A DNA stretch of 64,000 nt from Paenibacillus tyrphae (GTDB lineage Bacteria; Bacillota; Bacilli; Paenibacillales; NBRC-103111). Below the pieces are notes generated by a model. That model worked only from the letters and a program-made list of their open reading frames with translations. It did no database searches and was not told the origin of the DNA. Shown here one piece after another: positions 1 through 9,907 of the stretch. The DNA is taken from contig NZ_BSDJ01000004.1 of assembly GCF_027925525.1 (NCBI RefSeq), positions 124,001 through 188,000 on the forward strand. The letters run 5' to 3'. The translations under genes were made by a program, and so were the position numbers. Each line of letters starts with the position of its first letter. Positions within the stretch are counted from its first letter, which is position 1.

Positions 1-1
1 A

Positions 2-226
2 CTGAATGCGTTCGCCAAATACCCCGATCTGATGCCGACGACCGATACGGCGCCGAAGCTGATCATTGACCATATGGTCAAAATGATCTACGGCAAAGAG
101 CCGATCTCCGATTGGCCGAAGGTCATCGAAGAATACAAAGCCAAAGGCGGCAACGAAGTCATTAAGGAAGCGACGGACCGCTACAACAAGAAGGAAGGCG
201 TCATCGTCCGCAATAATGTGAAGTAA
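2..226 (+). CDS. Extracellular solute-binding protein, C-terminal end (partial)
   Basis: An open frame enters from the left edge and ends at the TAA at 224-226, so only about 74 C-terminal residues are visible. The lysine-rich tail resembles the C-terminal helix of family 1 sugar-binding lipoproteins of ABC importers. A YesN/YesM two-component cluster follows at once, which is the usual setting for such binding proteins in Paenibacillus. The assignment rests mainly on context and tail composition; the ligand cannot be read. Confidence 0.55.
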   Translation: MNAFAKYPDLMPTTDTAPKLIIDHMVKMIYGKEPISDWPKVIEEYKAKGGNEVIKEATDRYNKKEGVIVRNNVK

Positions 227-321
227 CGGTGTGCGACCGGTTCGCCACCGTGTGTCCAAGCCAACTTCTCTCATTGCCGTGTGTCCCGAAAGCATAGTAA
301 AATCATCATACAGATCACGGT

Positions 322-362
322 AAAGTATCCGTTTCCGGCATGGTCCGGAGCGGATACTTTTC
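322..362 (+). terminator. Rho-independent terminator after the solute-binding protein
   Basis: Perfect 10-bp arms at 322-331 and 351-360 enclose a GC-rich loop that can pair further, followed by a short T run. It separates the binding-protein gene from the response regulator. Confidence 0.6.
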
Positions 363-393
363 CCTTAGGCGGACCTAACAGGAGGGGTGTTCC

Positions 394-1419
394 ATGCATT
401 TGCTCATCGTGGACGACGAGCCGGTCATCCGCAGAGGCTTGGTCAAAATGGCGGAGCAGTACAGTCCCGCGTTCGCCGTCATCACTACCGCAGAGAACGG
501 GATGAAGGCATTGGAGTTGATCCGTGCGCACGAGCCCGACATCGTGCTGACCGATATCCGGATGCCCAAGATGGACGGACTGGAGCTGTGCCGCAGCATT
601 CACGAAGAATTCCCCGATATTCAAACGGTCGTCATTTCCGGGTTCAACGATTTCGAGTATGCGCAAAAATGTCTGGCTTACGGCGTGAAGCAATATTTGC
701 TGAAGCCCGTGACGAAGCCCGAGCTGCATGAAGCGCTGGATACGGTGCTCAAGCGGAAAATGAAAGGCTACGTGCCGGTATCCAAATACGTCGAATGGGT
801 AGGGAAGCTGGAGCAGTGCATTTGGGCCAACCAATCGGACGAGCTAACCCGGTACTTGGAGCAGTGGCGGGGCTACTGTCTCGACTCCGGCTTGTCCGCC
901 GCGAAGCTTCGGGAACTGCTTGGCGATTGTATCCGCTTGCTTGTGCAGCGGCTGCAGGAGCGGAACGCTTTTTCGGTGTCCCCGGAGACGAAGGAGACGA
1001 TTGCCGGTCATACGAAGGCCGAACTGCTGGACGATTTCGAGCAGACGCTGCTGGCGATATACCGGAGGCTGATCTCGGCGCGCCGCGGGCAATTCAAGGA
1101 CCCGATGGAAGAAGCGAAGGCTTACATCGATCAGCGCTTGTCCGAGGAAGTCACCCTGGAGGAAGTGGCTGAGCTTGTCGGGCTGACCCCGACTTATTTC
1201 AGCGCGTTGTTCAAAAAAATGACCTCCGAAACGTTCGTCCAATACCGGATCAAGCGCCGGATGGAGAAAGCGCTTCAATTGATGGCCCAATCCCATATTC
1301 GCATTGTAGACGTGGCTTTGGAGGTCGGGTATGACGACTATCCGCATTTTACGAAAACGTTTAAAAAGATCGTCGGCATTTCGCCTTCGGAATACCGCAG
1401 CCAACTGGGGATCAAATGA
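394..1419 (+). CDS. YesN-type response regulator (receiver plus AraC HTH)
   Basis: A 341-residue cytoplasmic transcription factor. Residues 1-120 form a receiver domain with the acidic pair D7/D8, phospho-acceptor D54 in LTDIRMPKMDG and the conserved K104. Residues about 235-341 are an AraC-type double helix-turn-helix. AGGAGGGG precedes the ATG at good spacing. The stop overlaps the start of the histidine kinase by 4 nt, so the two are co-translated. By family it should activate a nearby carbohydrate ABC importer when phosphorylated by the YesM partner; the sugar is unknown. Confidence 0.9.
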   Translation: MHLLIVDDEPVIRRGLVKMAEQYSPAFAVITTAENGMKALELIRAHEPDIVLTDIRMPKMDGLELCRSIHEEFPDIQTVVISGFNDFEYAQKCLAYGVKQYLLKPVTKPELHEALDTVLKRKMKGYVPVSKYVEWVGKLEQCIWANQSDELTRYLEQWRGYCLDSGLSAAKLRELLGDCIRLLVQRLQERNAFSVSPETKETIAGHTKAELLDDFEQTLLAIYRRLISARRGQFKDPMEEAKAYIDQRLSEEVTLEEVAELVGLTPTYFSALFKKMTSETFVQYRIKRRMEKALQLMAQSHIRIVDVALEVGYDDYPHFTKTFKKIVGISPSEYRSQLGIK

Positions 1420-3242
1420 AGAGGGCGAGCCTGTACCAGAAGCTGTTCCTTTACTTCTTGACCGTGATTATCGTCTCGCTGACGACGGTCGGCATCGTTA
1501 CGTATTACGCCTCGTCTCAGGAGCTGGACCGAATGGTAGAGGGCCAGCTGTCCCAGATGGTCGGCAATGCGGCTTACCATACGGATCTGTATCTGAAATC
1601 GTATGAGCGATCCATGGTTTCACTGCTGACCAACAAGGAGGTCAAACGTTTTATCGACCTGCCGGCAGGGCTGGAGGGATACGAGTTTTATGAGATCCAA
1701 AAGCAGATCAAGGAATTCGTGATCGACCCGATCTTTATACGGAATCCCGAGATTACGGCCGTGTACTCGATCAGCTTCAATGGGAACGCCGTGTATTACT
1801 ATAACGAAGTCACGGGATCGTCGTTTACGCCGGAGCAAATCAAGGAGCAGTTGACCTTCTTCAAGACGAATACGTCGGCCTACGGGAACCTCAGCGTGTT
1901 GAACCGCAGCATTATCGAAAGCCAGAATAACCGGACGATCACGCTCGTGCGCCAAATTCGCGGCTTAACGTCTTCAGAGCCGCAAGGCATCCTCGCGATC
2001 GAGCTACGTTCGGCCGAGCTTTCGGAGCTGTGGAAAGGCATCGAGCTCACGAGCACCGGCTTCTTCTTCATCGTCGACGAGCGGGGGCGGATCGTGTATC
2101 ACCCCCAAAGGGAGCGGATTGGGGAAACCGTACAGCCTGAGCTGAAGCGCAGCATCGTCGAATCGGGCCTGCAGTCCTTCGTGGCGGAGGAAAACGGAGA
2201 GCGGCGCTTGTACCGGAGCCAGAAGTCTGCCTATTCGGGCTGGCATCTCGTCGTGTCCATGCCGATGGCCGAGCTGCGGAAGCCGGTGGATACGATTCGC
2301 GTCACTTCGATCGTCGTCGGTTTGTTTACGCTCGTGTTCGCGTTATGGCTGGCCTTCCGTTTCGGCAAGTCGATTACCGGGCCGATCCGGGCGCTGAAGG
2401 AAGGGATGCGGGAGACCGAGAAGGGCAACTGGGCGACCATTCCGCTTCCCGAGCAGCGGCAGCGAGACGAAATCGTAGAGCTGATGATCCGCTACAATCT
2501 GATGGTCAACCGATTGTCGGAGCTCGTGGACAAGGTGTATCAGGCGGAGCTGAAAAACCATGAAATCCAGATGGAGCGGCAAAAGGCGGAGTTCCAATCG
2601 CTGCAGCTTCAGATCAATCCGCACTTTTTATACAATACGCTGGAGACGATCGTGTGCTATGCCTTCGTTGAGGATTCGGACGAAATTTCGGAGATCGTGC
2701 GCGCGCTGGCTTACATGCTGCGTTATTCCGTGCAGACGAATCTGGAGAAAATTACGGTAGCCAACGAGCTGAAGCACGTGCTTAACTTTATGATCGTGCT
2801 GAAACACCGGGTCGGGCGGGAGTTTGAGATCGACGTCGCCGTGAAGCCGGAGCTGCTGCTTCACAAGATGGTCCGGCTGACGCTGCAGCCGCTTGTCGAA
2901 AACGTATTTCAGCACGCGTTCGAAGGCGGCGTGGAGGATTATCACTGCATCCGGATCGATGCGGGCGAAGGAGAAGGCACGTTCTGGGTCAGCGTCGAGG
3001 ATAACGGGAACGGCATGCCGGAGGACCGTCTGGCTGAATTGCGGGAGAAGCTGGAAGCGAACCGTCTTGTCGACGGAGGGGACGATGCGGCTGGAAAGAA
3101 GGGCGGAATTGGCATTGTTAACGTGCACAGGCGCATTCAGATGGTGTTCGGCGAGCAATACGGCTTGCACATCGAGAGCCGACTTGACGAGGGAACAAAA
3201 GTCACGATGGTCATGCCTTCCACGGGCAGGCCGTCAGGCTGA
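1416..3242 (+). CDS. YesM-type sensor histidine kinase
   Basis: A 608-residue membrane kinase. It has TM1 at about residues 8-32, an extracytoplasmic dCache-like sensor region to about 290, TM2 at about 292-312, then HAMP, the His_kinase box LQLQINPHFLYNTLE with the phospho-acceptor His, and an ATPase domain with a DNGNGMP N/G box. The ATGA overlap with the upstream regulator shows translational coupling. It likely senses an extracellular saccharide, possibly with the binding protein at the window edge. Confidence 0.9.
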   Translation: MKRASLYQKLFLYFLTVIIVSLTTVGIVTYYASSQELDRMVEGQLSQMVGNAAYHTDLYLKSYERSMVSLLTNKEVKRFIDLPAGLEGYEFYEIQKQIKEFVIDPIFIRNPEITAVYSISFNGNAVYYYNEVTGSSFTPEQIKEQLTFFKTNTSAYGNLSVLNRSIIESQNNRTITLVRQIRGLTSSEPQGILAIELRSAELSELWKGIELTSTGFFFIVDERGRIVYHPQRERIGETVQPELKRSIVESGLQSFVAEENGERRLYRSQKSAYSGWHLVVSMPMAELRKPVDTIRVTSIVVGLFTLVFALWLAFRFGKSITGPIRALKEGMRETEKGNWATIPLPEQRQRDEIVELMIRYNLMVNRLSELVDKVYQAELKNHEIQMERQKAEFQSLQLQINPHFLYNTLETIVCYAFVEDSDEISEIVRALAYMLRYSVQTNLEKITVANELKHVLNFMIVLKHRVGREFEIDVAVKPELLLHKMVRLTLQPLVENVFQHAFEGGVEDYHCIRIDAGEGEGTFWVSVEDNGNGMPEDRLAELREKLEANRLVDGGDDAAGKKGGIGIVNVHRRIQMVFGEQYGLHIESRLDEGTKVTMVMPSTGRPSG

Positions 3243-3286
3243 AGGGTTACGGTTTGTGCTGATGCGGAGCGAAGGGAGGGATAAGG

Positions 3287-4309
3287 ATGCATGTTGTCGT
3301 TGTCGAAGACGAGCCGATGATCCGGCTCGGGCTTGCCCGGATGGTCGAGCGGTATGGGGCGGGAAGGATTCGCGTTACCGCTTTGGCCAATGGCGAGGAG
3401 GCCGCCGCTTTGGTTCGGGAGACCCTGCCCGATCTGGTGCTCACGGATATTCGGATGCCTCGCATGGATGGGCTTGAGCTGTGCAGAATCGTCTCGGAAA
3501 CCCGGCCCTCCGTCAAGACTGTCGTCATCTCCGGTTACGGGGAATTTGCATATGCGCAAAAATGTCTGACATACGGGGTCAAGGAATACTTGCTCAAGCC
3601 GGTGACACCTGGCGAGCTGTATTCGGTGCTGGACCGCGTTCTGAAACCGGCTCGGGCCGACGCGCCGTCCATTTCGGAATACGAGCATTGGCTCGATTCG
3701 CTGGAGGAAGCGGTCTGGAGTGCTGACCCGGACGCGGCTGCCGCCTGCTGGACGGAAGGGAAAGACCGGTATTTCGAGGAGCAAGCGTCTCCCGAGCGGT
3801 TGAGCGCAGCCGTGAACGACGTGCTCCGCTTGCTGGTGAAGCGGCTGAACGCCAGAGACATCTTCCTCTTTCCCGAGCCTCCCGAGCGGCGAAGTTTTTC
3901 TGCCCGTCCGGAAGCGCTTGCCTTTCTGGAAGAAGAGATTTTCAAGCTGTCCGGACTGCTGCAAACCTACCGCGGCGGCAACCTGAAGAACGTCTGGGAG
4001 GAAGCCAAAGCGTATATCGACGAGCATCTTGCGACGGATATCAGCCTGGAGGAGGTCGCCGGAAAAGTCGGGCTCGCGCCAACTTACTTCAGCCATCTGT
4101 TCAAAAAAACGGCGAATGAGACGTTCGTGCAGTACCGTATTCGTAAACGGATGGAGATGGCGAAGCGGCTGCTGGAAATTCCCCATTACAAAGTCATCGA
4201 CATCTCCTTGGCCGTCGGCTATCAGAGCTACCCGCACTTCTCCATCCTGTTTAAAAAGGCGGTCGGCTGTTCCCCTTCCGAATACCGCCAATCGATTGGC
4301 ATCAAGTAA
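3287..4309 (+). CDS. Second YesN-type response regulator
   Basis: A 340-residue paralogue of the regulator at 394-1419: receiver with D54 in LTDIRMPRMDG, the KEYLLKPV signature, a divergent linker and a C-terminal AraC HTH ending like its sister (SPSEYRQSIGIK). GGAGGGATAAGG precedes the ATG. It lies 44 nt after the kinase, giving a regulator-kinase-regulator order. It may share the kinase, or be a duplicate controlling another promoter. Confidence 0.88.
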   Translation: MHVVVVEDEPMIRLGLARMVERYGAGRIRVTALANGEEAAALVRETLPDLVLTDIRMPRMDGLELCRIVSETRPSVKTVVISGYGEFAYAQKCLTYGVKEYLLKPVTPGELYSVLDRVLKPARADAPSISEYEHWLDSLEEAVWSADPDAAAACWTEGKDRYFEEQASPERLSAAVNDVLRLLVKRLNARDIFLFPEPPERRSFSARPEALAFLEEEIFKLSGLLQTYRGGNLKNVWEEAKAYIDEHLATDISLEEVAGKVGLAPTYFSHLFKKTANETFVQYRIRKRMEMAKRLLEIPHYKVIDISLAVGYQSYPHFSILFKKAVGCSPSEYRQSIGIK

Positions 4310-4428
4310 GAGACAGCCGTCCCGAAAATATTTACAATCGTTTAACAAATTGGGACGTTCCGTGTTAACACTGGGATAAAATTCCCATGGTATAGTAGAT
4401 CCAAAGACACGGAAAGTCAGGGATGGTC

Positions 4429-6231
4429 ATGACGATAGAACGAATGACGGAGCCGCCGATCGACGGTTCGACGCTTCATAGCGAGCTGGAGCACATTTTA
4501 CATCAACAAGCCGTAACTTCCGTTTATCAGCCGATTATTTCGCTGAAGGACGGCACCGTTTTCGGCTACGAGGCGTTGACCCGGGGACCGGAGGGCAGCC
4601 CGCTGCATTCTCCGCTCAGGCTGTTTGCGGCGGCGGAGTCCGAGGGATTGCTGTATCCGCTGGACCGGCTTGCAAGGGCCAAGGCGATTCAGGGCGCGTT
4701 GAGCCGGACGGAGGAGGAGATGCTGTTTCTGAACCTGTCCGCCGAAATTTTGAACGATCCGCAGTTCGAGCCGGGCCGGACGCTGGAGCTGCTGGAGCAG
4801 CGGGGGCTGACGCCGGGGAATGTCGTGTTCGAGATAACGGAACGCAGCTCGATCGAAGATTTCGATGCGGCCAAGACGATTCTGGACCATTATCGCCAGC
4901 AAGGTTACCGGATTGCGATCGACGATGCCGGAGCGGGGTATTCCTCGCTGCAAGCCATTGCCGAGCTGCAGCCCGATTTTATCAAAATCGATCGTTCGCT
5001 CATCAAGGACATTCACCGCCACAAAACGAAGGAATACATCCTTGAGACGATGCTGTCGTTCGCCGAGAAGCTGGGCATCCACCTGATTGCCGAGGGCATC
5101 GAATCGGCCGAGGAGCTGATGAAGCTTACACGCATGGGCGTCCATTTCGGCCAAGGTTTTTTGCTTGGCCGTCCCGGAACGGAGCAGGCCGCGCTGAAGC
5201 CGGAGCTGAAAAATCATATTTTGCTGCACCGTAAAATTGTCGAAACTGCGGGTAGCGTCTGGACGATCGGCGATCTGTCGATCCCGTATCAGTCCTTTGA
5301 AAACTCGACCCCCATCTCGGCGGTCGCCGGGTATTTCAAGAAAAATGCGAACGCGCTTGGCGCGGCGGTTGTTTCCGGCGGAGTGCCCATCGGCCTCATA
5401 ATGCGGGACCGCTTGTTCCAGCAGCTTGCGGGACAGTACGGGTACTCGCTGTTCTGGAACCGTCCGATCGATCAGGTGATGGACCCGTCGCCTCTGATCG
5501 TGGACGAGCAGATGCCGGTCGAGGAGGTGTCCCAGCTCGCGACCTCGCGGGACATTCAAAATTTGTACGATCTCGTGATCATCACCTCCAAAGGGCGGAT
5601 GTTGGGGATGTCTTCCATTAGGTCCATTCTCGAGTGCATTACGAATGCCCGCATGGAAAGCGCCAAGGTAGCCAATCCGCTCACGGGACTGCCGGGCAAT
5701 CTGCAAATCTATCGGGAGCTGAGCAAGCGGCTGACAGATAAGAAGCCGTTCTCGGTTATCTATGCCGATCTCGATTATTTCAAATGGTTTAACGACCGGT
5801 ACGGCTTTCAAAAAGGCGATCAGCTCATTCAATTTACCGCCGATTGCATTCAGCAGGCGATGGGCGTGTTGGGGCTGTCGTTCGATTTCGTCGGCCATAT
5901 CGGCGGGGACGATTTTATTGCGATTACGGCGAGCGAGGAGCCGGAGAAGCTGTGCGGCGAAATTTTGCGGCGGTTCGATGCAGGGGTCAAAATGTTCTAC
6001 GACGAGGATGACTGGACATATGTCGAGGATCGGCAGGGCACCCGGATCGATAGCGACGGCGTCACGCTGTCGCTGTCGCTTGTGATCTGCAAGGCGGCCG
6101 CCGCCGTAACGCCGGAGCAAATTTCCGAAACGGCGGCCAAGCTGAAGAAGCAGTCGAAAGCGCACCGCGGGAGCGTCTTCAGCAGCGATGCCGTTGGCGT
6201 TCCGGAGGACGGCGGACCGATTGAAATTTAA
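4429..6231 (+). CDS. EAL-(CBS-like)-GGDEF cyclic-di-GMP protein
   Basis: About 600 residues with no transmembrane segment. The N-terminal domain is EAL-type (GYEALTRGP, then EITERS, IDDAGAGYSS, DFIKIDRS and AEGIES), keeping the usual phosphodiesterase metal and catalytic residues. A middle part (about 255-400) looks CBS-like. The C-terminal diguanylate cyclase domain carries GGDDF instead of GGDEF. I prefer ATG 4429 over ATG 4423 because AGGG then sits 6 nt upstream. Likely a c-di-GMP phosphodiesterase with a regulatory or weakly active cyclase domain. Confidence 0.85.
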   Translation: MTIERMTEPPIDGSTLHSELEHILHQQAVTSVYQPIISLKDGTVFGYEALTRGPEGSPLHSPLRLFAAAESEGLLYPLDRLARAKAIQGALSRTEEEMLFLNLSAEILNDPQFEPGRTLELLEQRGLTPGNVVFEITERSSIEDFDAAKTILDHYRQQGYRIAIDDAGAGYSSLQAIAELQPDFIKIDRSLIKDIHRHKTKEYILETMLSFAEKLGIHLIAEGIESAEELMKLTRMGVHFGQGFLLGRPGTEQAALKPELKNHILLHRKIVETAGSVWTIGDLSIPYQSFENSTPISAVAGYFKKNANALGAAVVSGGVPIGLIMRDRLFQQLAGQYGYSLFWNRPIDQVMDPSPLIVDEQMPVEEVSQLATSRDIQNLYDLVIITSKGRMLGMSSIRSILECITNARMESAKVANPLTGLPGNLQIYRELSKRLTDKKPFSVIYADLDYFKWFNDRYGFQKGDQLIQFTADCIQQAMGVLGLSFDFVGHIGGDDFIAITASEEPEKLCGEILRRFDAGVKMFYDEDDWTYVEDRQGTRIDSDGVTLSLSLVICKAAAAVTPEQISETAAKLKKQSKAHRGSVFSSDAVGVPEDGGPIEI

Positions 6232-6998
6232 CCGAAAAGCTGGTGAAGCTGATCCAACTGCTTGATCAGATACACCTTGCGTTTTCCCAGCCGCTGCTGG
6301 GAAATTTTTTTGTCTCCCGACTCGGCGGACGGACCGGCTGCTCCGGGATGAAGCCATACGGCATCCAGGCCGGCCTTGACGGCGCCGCATACGTCATGCT
6401 TCCACGAGTTTCCTACCATGAGCGCCTGCCTGGGCGCAAGCTGCATCGTTTGGAGCGCCGTTTTGAAGAGGTAAGGGGCAGGCTTCTTGTCCGCCGGTTT
6501 CTGCGCCGTAAAGACGCGTTCTTCTGGAAAATACGATTCCAGCCCGAACCGCTGCAGCATCATCAGCACTTCGCTGCGGGGGCTGTTGCTGATGATGGCG
6601 AGGCGGTATGTATGGGACAGCATCTCCAGCGTTTTTGCCGCCTGCGGCGCCATGGACTTAGCCGATACCTGCAAGCGGCGGATATCCTGCATGAAGCTTC
6701 GCAGGACGCCGGAGGAAGCGGGAATCCTCAGCGCCTCGAAGGCTTCCCGCAGACATTGCTGCTGCAGCTCGTCGAGCTGCTTGAACGTCGTCCGGCCTTT
6801 TTTGCGCTGCTGCCAACGGGTAATATACTGCTCCCAGAGCGAATCCGCCTTCGGGCGGTCCTCCGCCGCCCATCTGGCGGAATAATCGTTCCACACCTCC
6901 ACGAAGCATTGCTCGAAGCTGAGTCCCTGCTGTACCAGCGTCTGATTAACATCGAAAAAAATCGCGCGTTTTCCGTTCAAACGAACCGTCTCTTTCAT
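6228..6998 (-). CDS. HAD-superfamily hydrolase
   Basis: About 256 residues in the haloacid-dehalogenase fold with a helical cap (subfamily I). Motif I reads FFDVNQTL: the nucleophile Asp is present but the second Asp of DxD is Asn. Motif II is SNS, and motifs III-IV are the lysine region near KPAPYLF and the VGNSWKHD stretch. GGAGG 8 nt upstream favours ATG 6998 over 7049. It converges on the EAL-GGDEF gene with a 4-nt overlap of ends. Substrate unknown. Confidence 0.8.
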   Translation of the reverse strand: MKETVRLNGKRAIFFDVNQTLVQQGLSFEQCFVEVWNDYSARWAAEDRPKADSLWEQYITRWQQRKKGRTTFKQLDELQQQCLREAFEALRIPASSGVLRSFMQDIRRLQVSAKSMAPQAAKTLEMLSHTYRLAIISNSPRSEVLMMLQRFGLESYFPEERVFTAQKPADKKPAPYLFKTALQTMQLAPRQALMVGNSWKHDVCGAVKAGLDAVWLHPGAAGPSAESGDKKISQQRLGKRKVYLIKQLDQLHQLFG

Positions 6999-7181
6999 GA
7001 ACCCAGCCTCCGATCTCCTTTCCGCTCGAAAGGCACCGTCAAGGATCAAAAGTTAGTTCATTTTATGCGGCAAAAACGGCGCACACCCCTTTTTCGAGAA
7101 AGCTTTCCAAAGGTTTTTTTCTTACGCTGTCCTATGCTATCATGTATAGAGTAGGAAGACTGCCTGAATGGGGTGTATCCA

Positions 7182-9863
7182 TTGTCCAAGCTTATACTGA
7201 TCGACGGGAACAGCATTGCTTACCGCGCTTTTTTTGCACTGCCGCTGCTGAGCAATTCCAAGGGACTGCACACGAACGCCGTCTACGGGTTCACCACCAT
7301 GCTGCTCAAGCTGCTGGAGGAGCAGAAGCCGACGCACTTTCTGGTTGCATTCGACGCAGGGAAAGCGACGTTTCGACATAAAGATTACGCAGATTACAAA
7401 GGCGGCCGCGAAAAAACGCCGCCGGAGCTGTCCGAGCAGTTTCCGCTGCTCCGGGATCTGCTCGGCTCGTTCGGCATCCGCCAGTTCGAGCTGGACGGCT
7501 ACGAGGCCGACGACATCATCGGCACGCTGACGCGCGTTGCGGACGAGAAAGGCGGCGTCGAGGTCGTCGTCGTCACCGGGGACAAGGACATGCTGCAGCT
7601 CGCGAGCGGGCAGGTGACCATTGCGCTGACGCGCAAGGGCATCAGCGAGGTCGAGCTGTTCGATCCGGCTCACATCGAAGAAACGTACGGCCTGAAGCCG
7701 CATCAGATCATCGATCTGAAAGGGCTGATGGGCGATACGTCCGACAACATTCCGGGCATCCCGGGAGTTGGGGAGAAGACGGCGCTTAAGCTGCTGCACG
7801 AATACGGCTCGGTCGAGAGCGTAGTGGAGAACGCCTCGCAGATTAAAGGCAAGCTGGGAGAGAAGGTCGCGGAGAACGCCGATAGCGCCCGGATGAGCAA
7901 GGAGCTTGCGACGATTTTCCGGGAGGTGCCGGTCGATTTTTCGTGGGACGAGCTGGCCTACCGCGGATATGAAGAATCGGAGCTTGCCGAGATGTTCCGC
8001 AAGCTGGAATTTAAATCGTTAATGGAGCGGCTGCAACTGCCCGCTCCCGGCGCTGGGGCGGCCGGGGCGGCGGAGGAAGCCGGTACGGAGCCGCCGGCGG
8101 TGCTGGTTACGGACGACAAGCTGGCCGAGCTGATCGCGGCGCTGCCGCATGTCCGCGCGCTTCATGTGGAAGCGGCGGGCGACAACCCGCATAACGCCGT
8201 GGTGATCGGCGTGTCCTTCTACAGTGAAGAAGCGGGCGCGGAGCCCGTATGCTTCTATGTGCCGGTGGAGCGGCTTGAGCAGGAAAACGCCGCTGCAGTA
8301 CGGGAGTGGCTCGCTTCGGAAGACAAGCAGGAGGTATCCGTCTACGATCTGCACCGTGCCGTCATCGTGCTGTCTTGGCGCGGGATCGGGCTGGGCGGCA
8401 TCGGCTTCGATGCGCTGCTCGCCGGCTATTTGCTCGATCCGACGGAATCGTCGCTGACGCTGGATGGCCTGACGTCCCGCTACGGACTGCGTCCGCTTCC
8501 GGCCGACGAGGAAGTATTCGGCAAGGGCGCGAAGTTCAAGGTGCCCGAGGAAGACGTGCTGACCGCCTATTTGTGCCGCAAAGCCGCCGCGGTCCATCGA
8601 CTGACACCGAAGCTGAAGGAAGCGCTCGAAACGAGCGAAATGCATCAATTGTTTTACGAGCTGGAGCTTCCGCTGGCGCTCGTGCTGGCTTCGATGGAGC
8701 GCAAAGGGATCAAGGTGGACGCGGAGGAGCTCAAAGCCTACGGCGCGGAGCTTGGGAATCAGCTTGAAGGCATCATGCAATCGATCTACGATGCGGCTGG
8801 AATCGAGTTTAACATCAACTCGCCGAAGCAGCTGGGGGAAATTTTGTTCGAGAAGCTCGGTCTGCCGGTGATCAAGAAAACGAAAACCGGGTATTCGACC
8901 GACGCCGAAGTGCTGGAGAAGCTGGAGCCGTACCATCCGATGGTCGGTCATATTCTTCATTACCGGACGCTGGCGAAGCTGCAGTCGACTTACGTGGAAG
9001 GCCTGCTTAAGGAAGTGCGTCCTTCTACCGGGAAGGTGCATACGTACTACAAGCAGACGATCGCGGCGACCGGACGGCTCAGCAGCCAGTATCCGAACCT
9101 GCAGAACATTCCGATCCGGCTGGAGGAAGGCCGCAAAATCCGCAAGGTATTTTTCCCTTCCGAGCCCGGTTGGAAAATTCTGACCGCCGACTACTCGCAG
9201 ATCGAGCTGCGCGTTCTGGCGCACATTTCGCAGGACGAGAAGCTGATTGAAGCGTTCCGCGAAAATATGGACGTCCATACGAAAACGGCCATGGACGTGT
9301 TCGGCGTATCCGAAGCGGAAGTCGATTCGAATATGCGACGTCAGGCCAAAGCGGTCAACTTCGGCATCGTATACGGCATCAGCGATTACGGATTGTCGCA
9401 GAACTTGAACATTACCCGTAAGGACGCGGCGAAGTTTATCGAGCAATATTTTGCCGTGTTCCAAGGGGTTCGCCAATACATGGACGATATCGTTAAAAAA
9501 GCCCGTCAGGACGGCTATGTCACGACGCTGCTGCAGCGCCGCCGCTACCTGCCGGAAATTACAGCCTCGAACTTCAACCTGCGTTCGTTCGCCGAGCGCA
9601 CCGCGATGAATACGCCGATTCAAGGCACGGCCGCGGATATTATCAAGTTGGCAATGGTCCAATTGGACAAGCGGATGAAGGAAGAGGGCGTGCGCAGCCG
9701 CATGCTGCTGCAGGTACATGACGAACTGGTGTTCGAGGTTCCGGAGGACGAGATTGACTTGATGAAACGAATGGTCGCCGAAGTAATGGAATCGGCCCTG
9801 AAGCTCGACGTGCCGCTGAAGGTCGACGTCGATGCCGGGGACAACTGGTACGAGGCGAAGTAA
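7182..9863 (+). CDS. polA: DNA polymerase I
   Basis: About 893 residues. The N-terminal 5'-3' exonuclease/flap domain (1-300) begins with LILIDGNSIAYRAFF and has the DGYEADD acidic motif. A degenerate 3'-5' exonuclease-like region lies at about 310-480, followed by the family A polymerase with DYSQIELR (motif A), RRQAKAVNFG (motif B) and VHDEL (motif C). I choose TTG 7182 because GGGGTG sits 6 nt before it; an in-frame GTG at 7173 lacks a ribosome site. It acts in Okazaki processing and repair and precedes mutM. Confidence 0.96.
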   Translation: MSKLILIDGNSIAYRAFFALPLLSNSKGLHTNAVYGFTTMLLKLLEEQKPTHFLVAFDAGKATFRHKDYADYKGGREKTPPELSEQFPLLRDLLGSFGIRQFELDGYEADDIIGTLTRVADEKGGVEVVVVTGDKDMLQLASGQVTIALTRKGISEVELFDPAHIEETYGLKPHQIIDLKGLMGDTSDNIPGIPGVGEKTALKLLHEYGSVESVVENASQIKGKLGEKVAENADSARMSKELATIFREVPVDFSWDELAYRGYEESELAEMFRKLEFKSLMERLQLPAPGAGAAGAAEEAGTEPPAVLVTDDKLAELIAALPHVRALHVEAAGDNPHNAVVIGVSFYSEEAGAEPVCFYVPVERLEQENAAAVREWLASEDKQEVSVYDLHRAVIVLSWRGIGLGGIGFDALLAGYLLDPTESSLTLDGLTSRYGLRPLPADEEVFGKGAKFKVPEEDVLTAYLCRKAAAVHRLTPKLKEALETSEMHQLFYELELPLALVLASMERKGIKVDAEELKAYGAELGNQLEGIMQSIYDAAGIEFNINSPKQLGEILFEKLGLPVIKKTKTGYSTDAEVLEKLEPYHPMVGHILHYRTLAKLQSTYVEGLLKEVRPSTGKVHTYYKQTIAATGRLSSQYPNLQNIPIRLEEGRKIRKVFFPSEPGWKILTADYSQIELRVLAHISQDEKLIEAFRENMDVHTKTAMDVFGVSEAEVDSNMRRQAKAVNFGIVYGISDYGLSQNLNITRKDAAKFIEQYFAVFQGVRQYMDDIVKKARQDGYVTTLLQRRRYLPEITASNFNLRSFAERTAMNTPIQGTAADIIKLAMVQLDKRMKEEGVRSRMLLQVHDELVFEVPEDEIDLMKRMVAEVMESALKLDVPLKVDVDAGDNWYEAK

Positions 9864-9907
9864 TCCGCCGGGCATCGTCCGGGCGGAATAGAGGAGGGGA
9901 AGACATC

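Noticed and set aside
3137-4348. A 403-codon minus-strand frame
   Set aside because: Antisense of the second YesN-type regulator.
4498-6390. A 630-codon minus-strand frame
   Set aside because: Antisense of the EAL-GGDEF gene caused by GC-rich codon use; Arg/Leu-rich with no domain.
8019-9875. A 618-codon minus-strand frame
   Set aside because: Antisense shadow of polA, without a start signal or family match.
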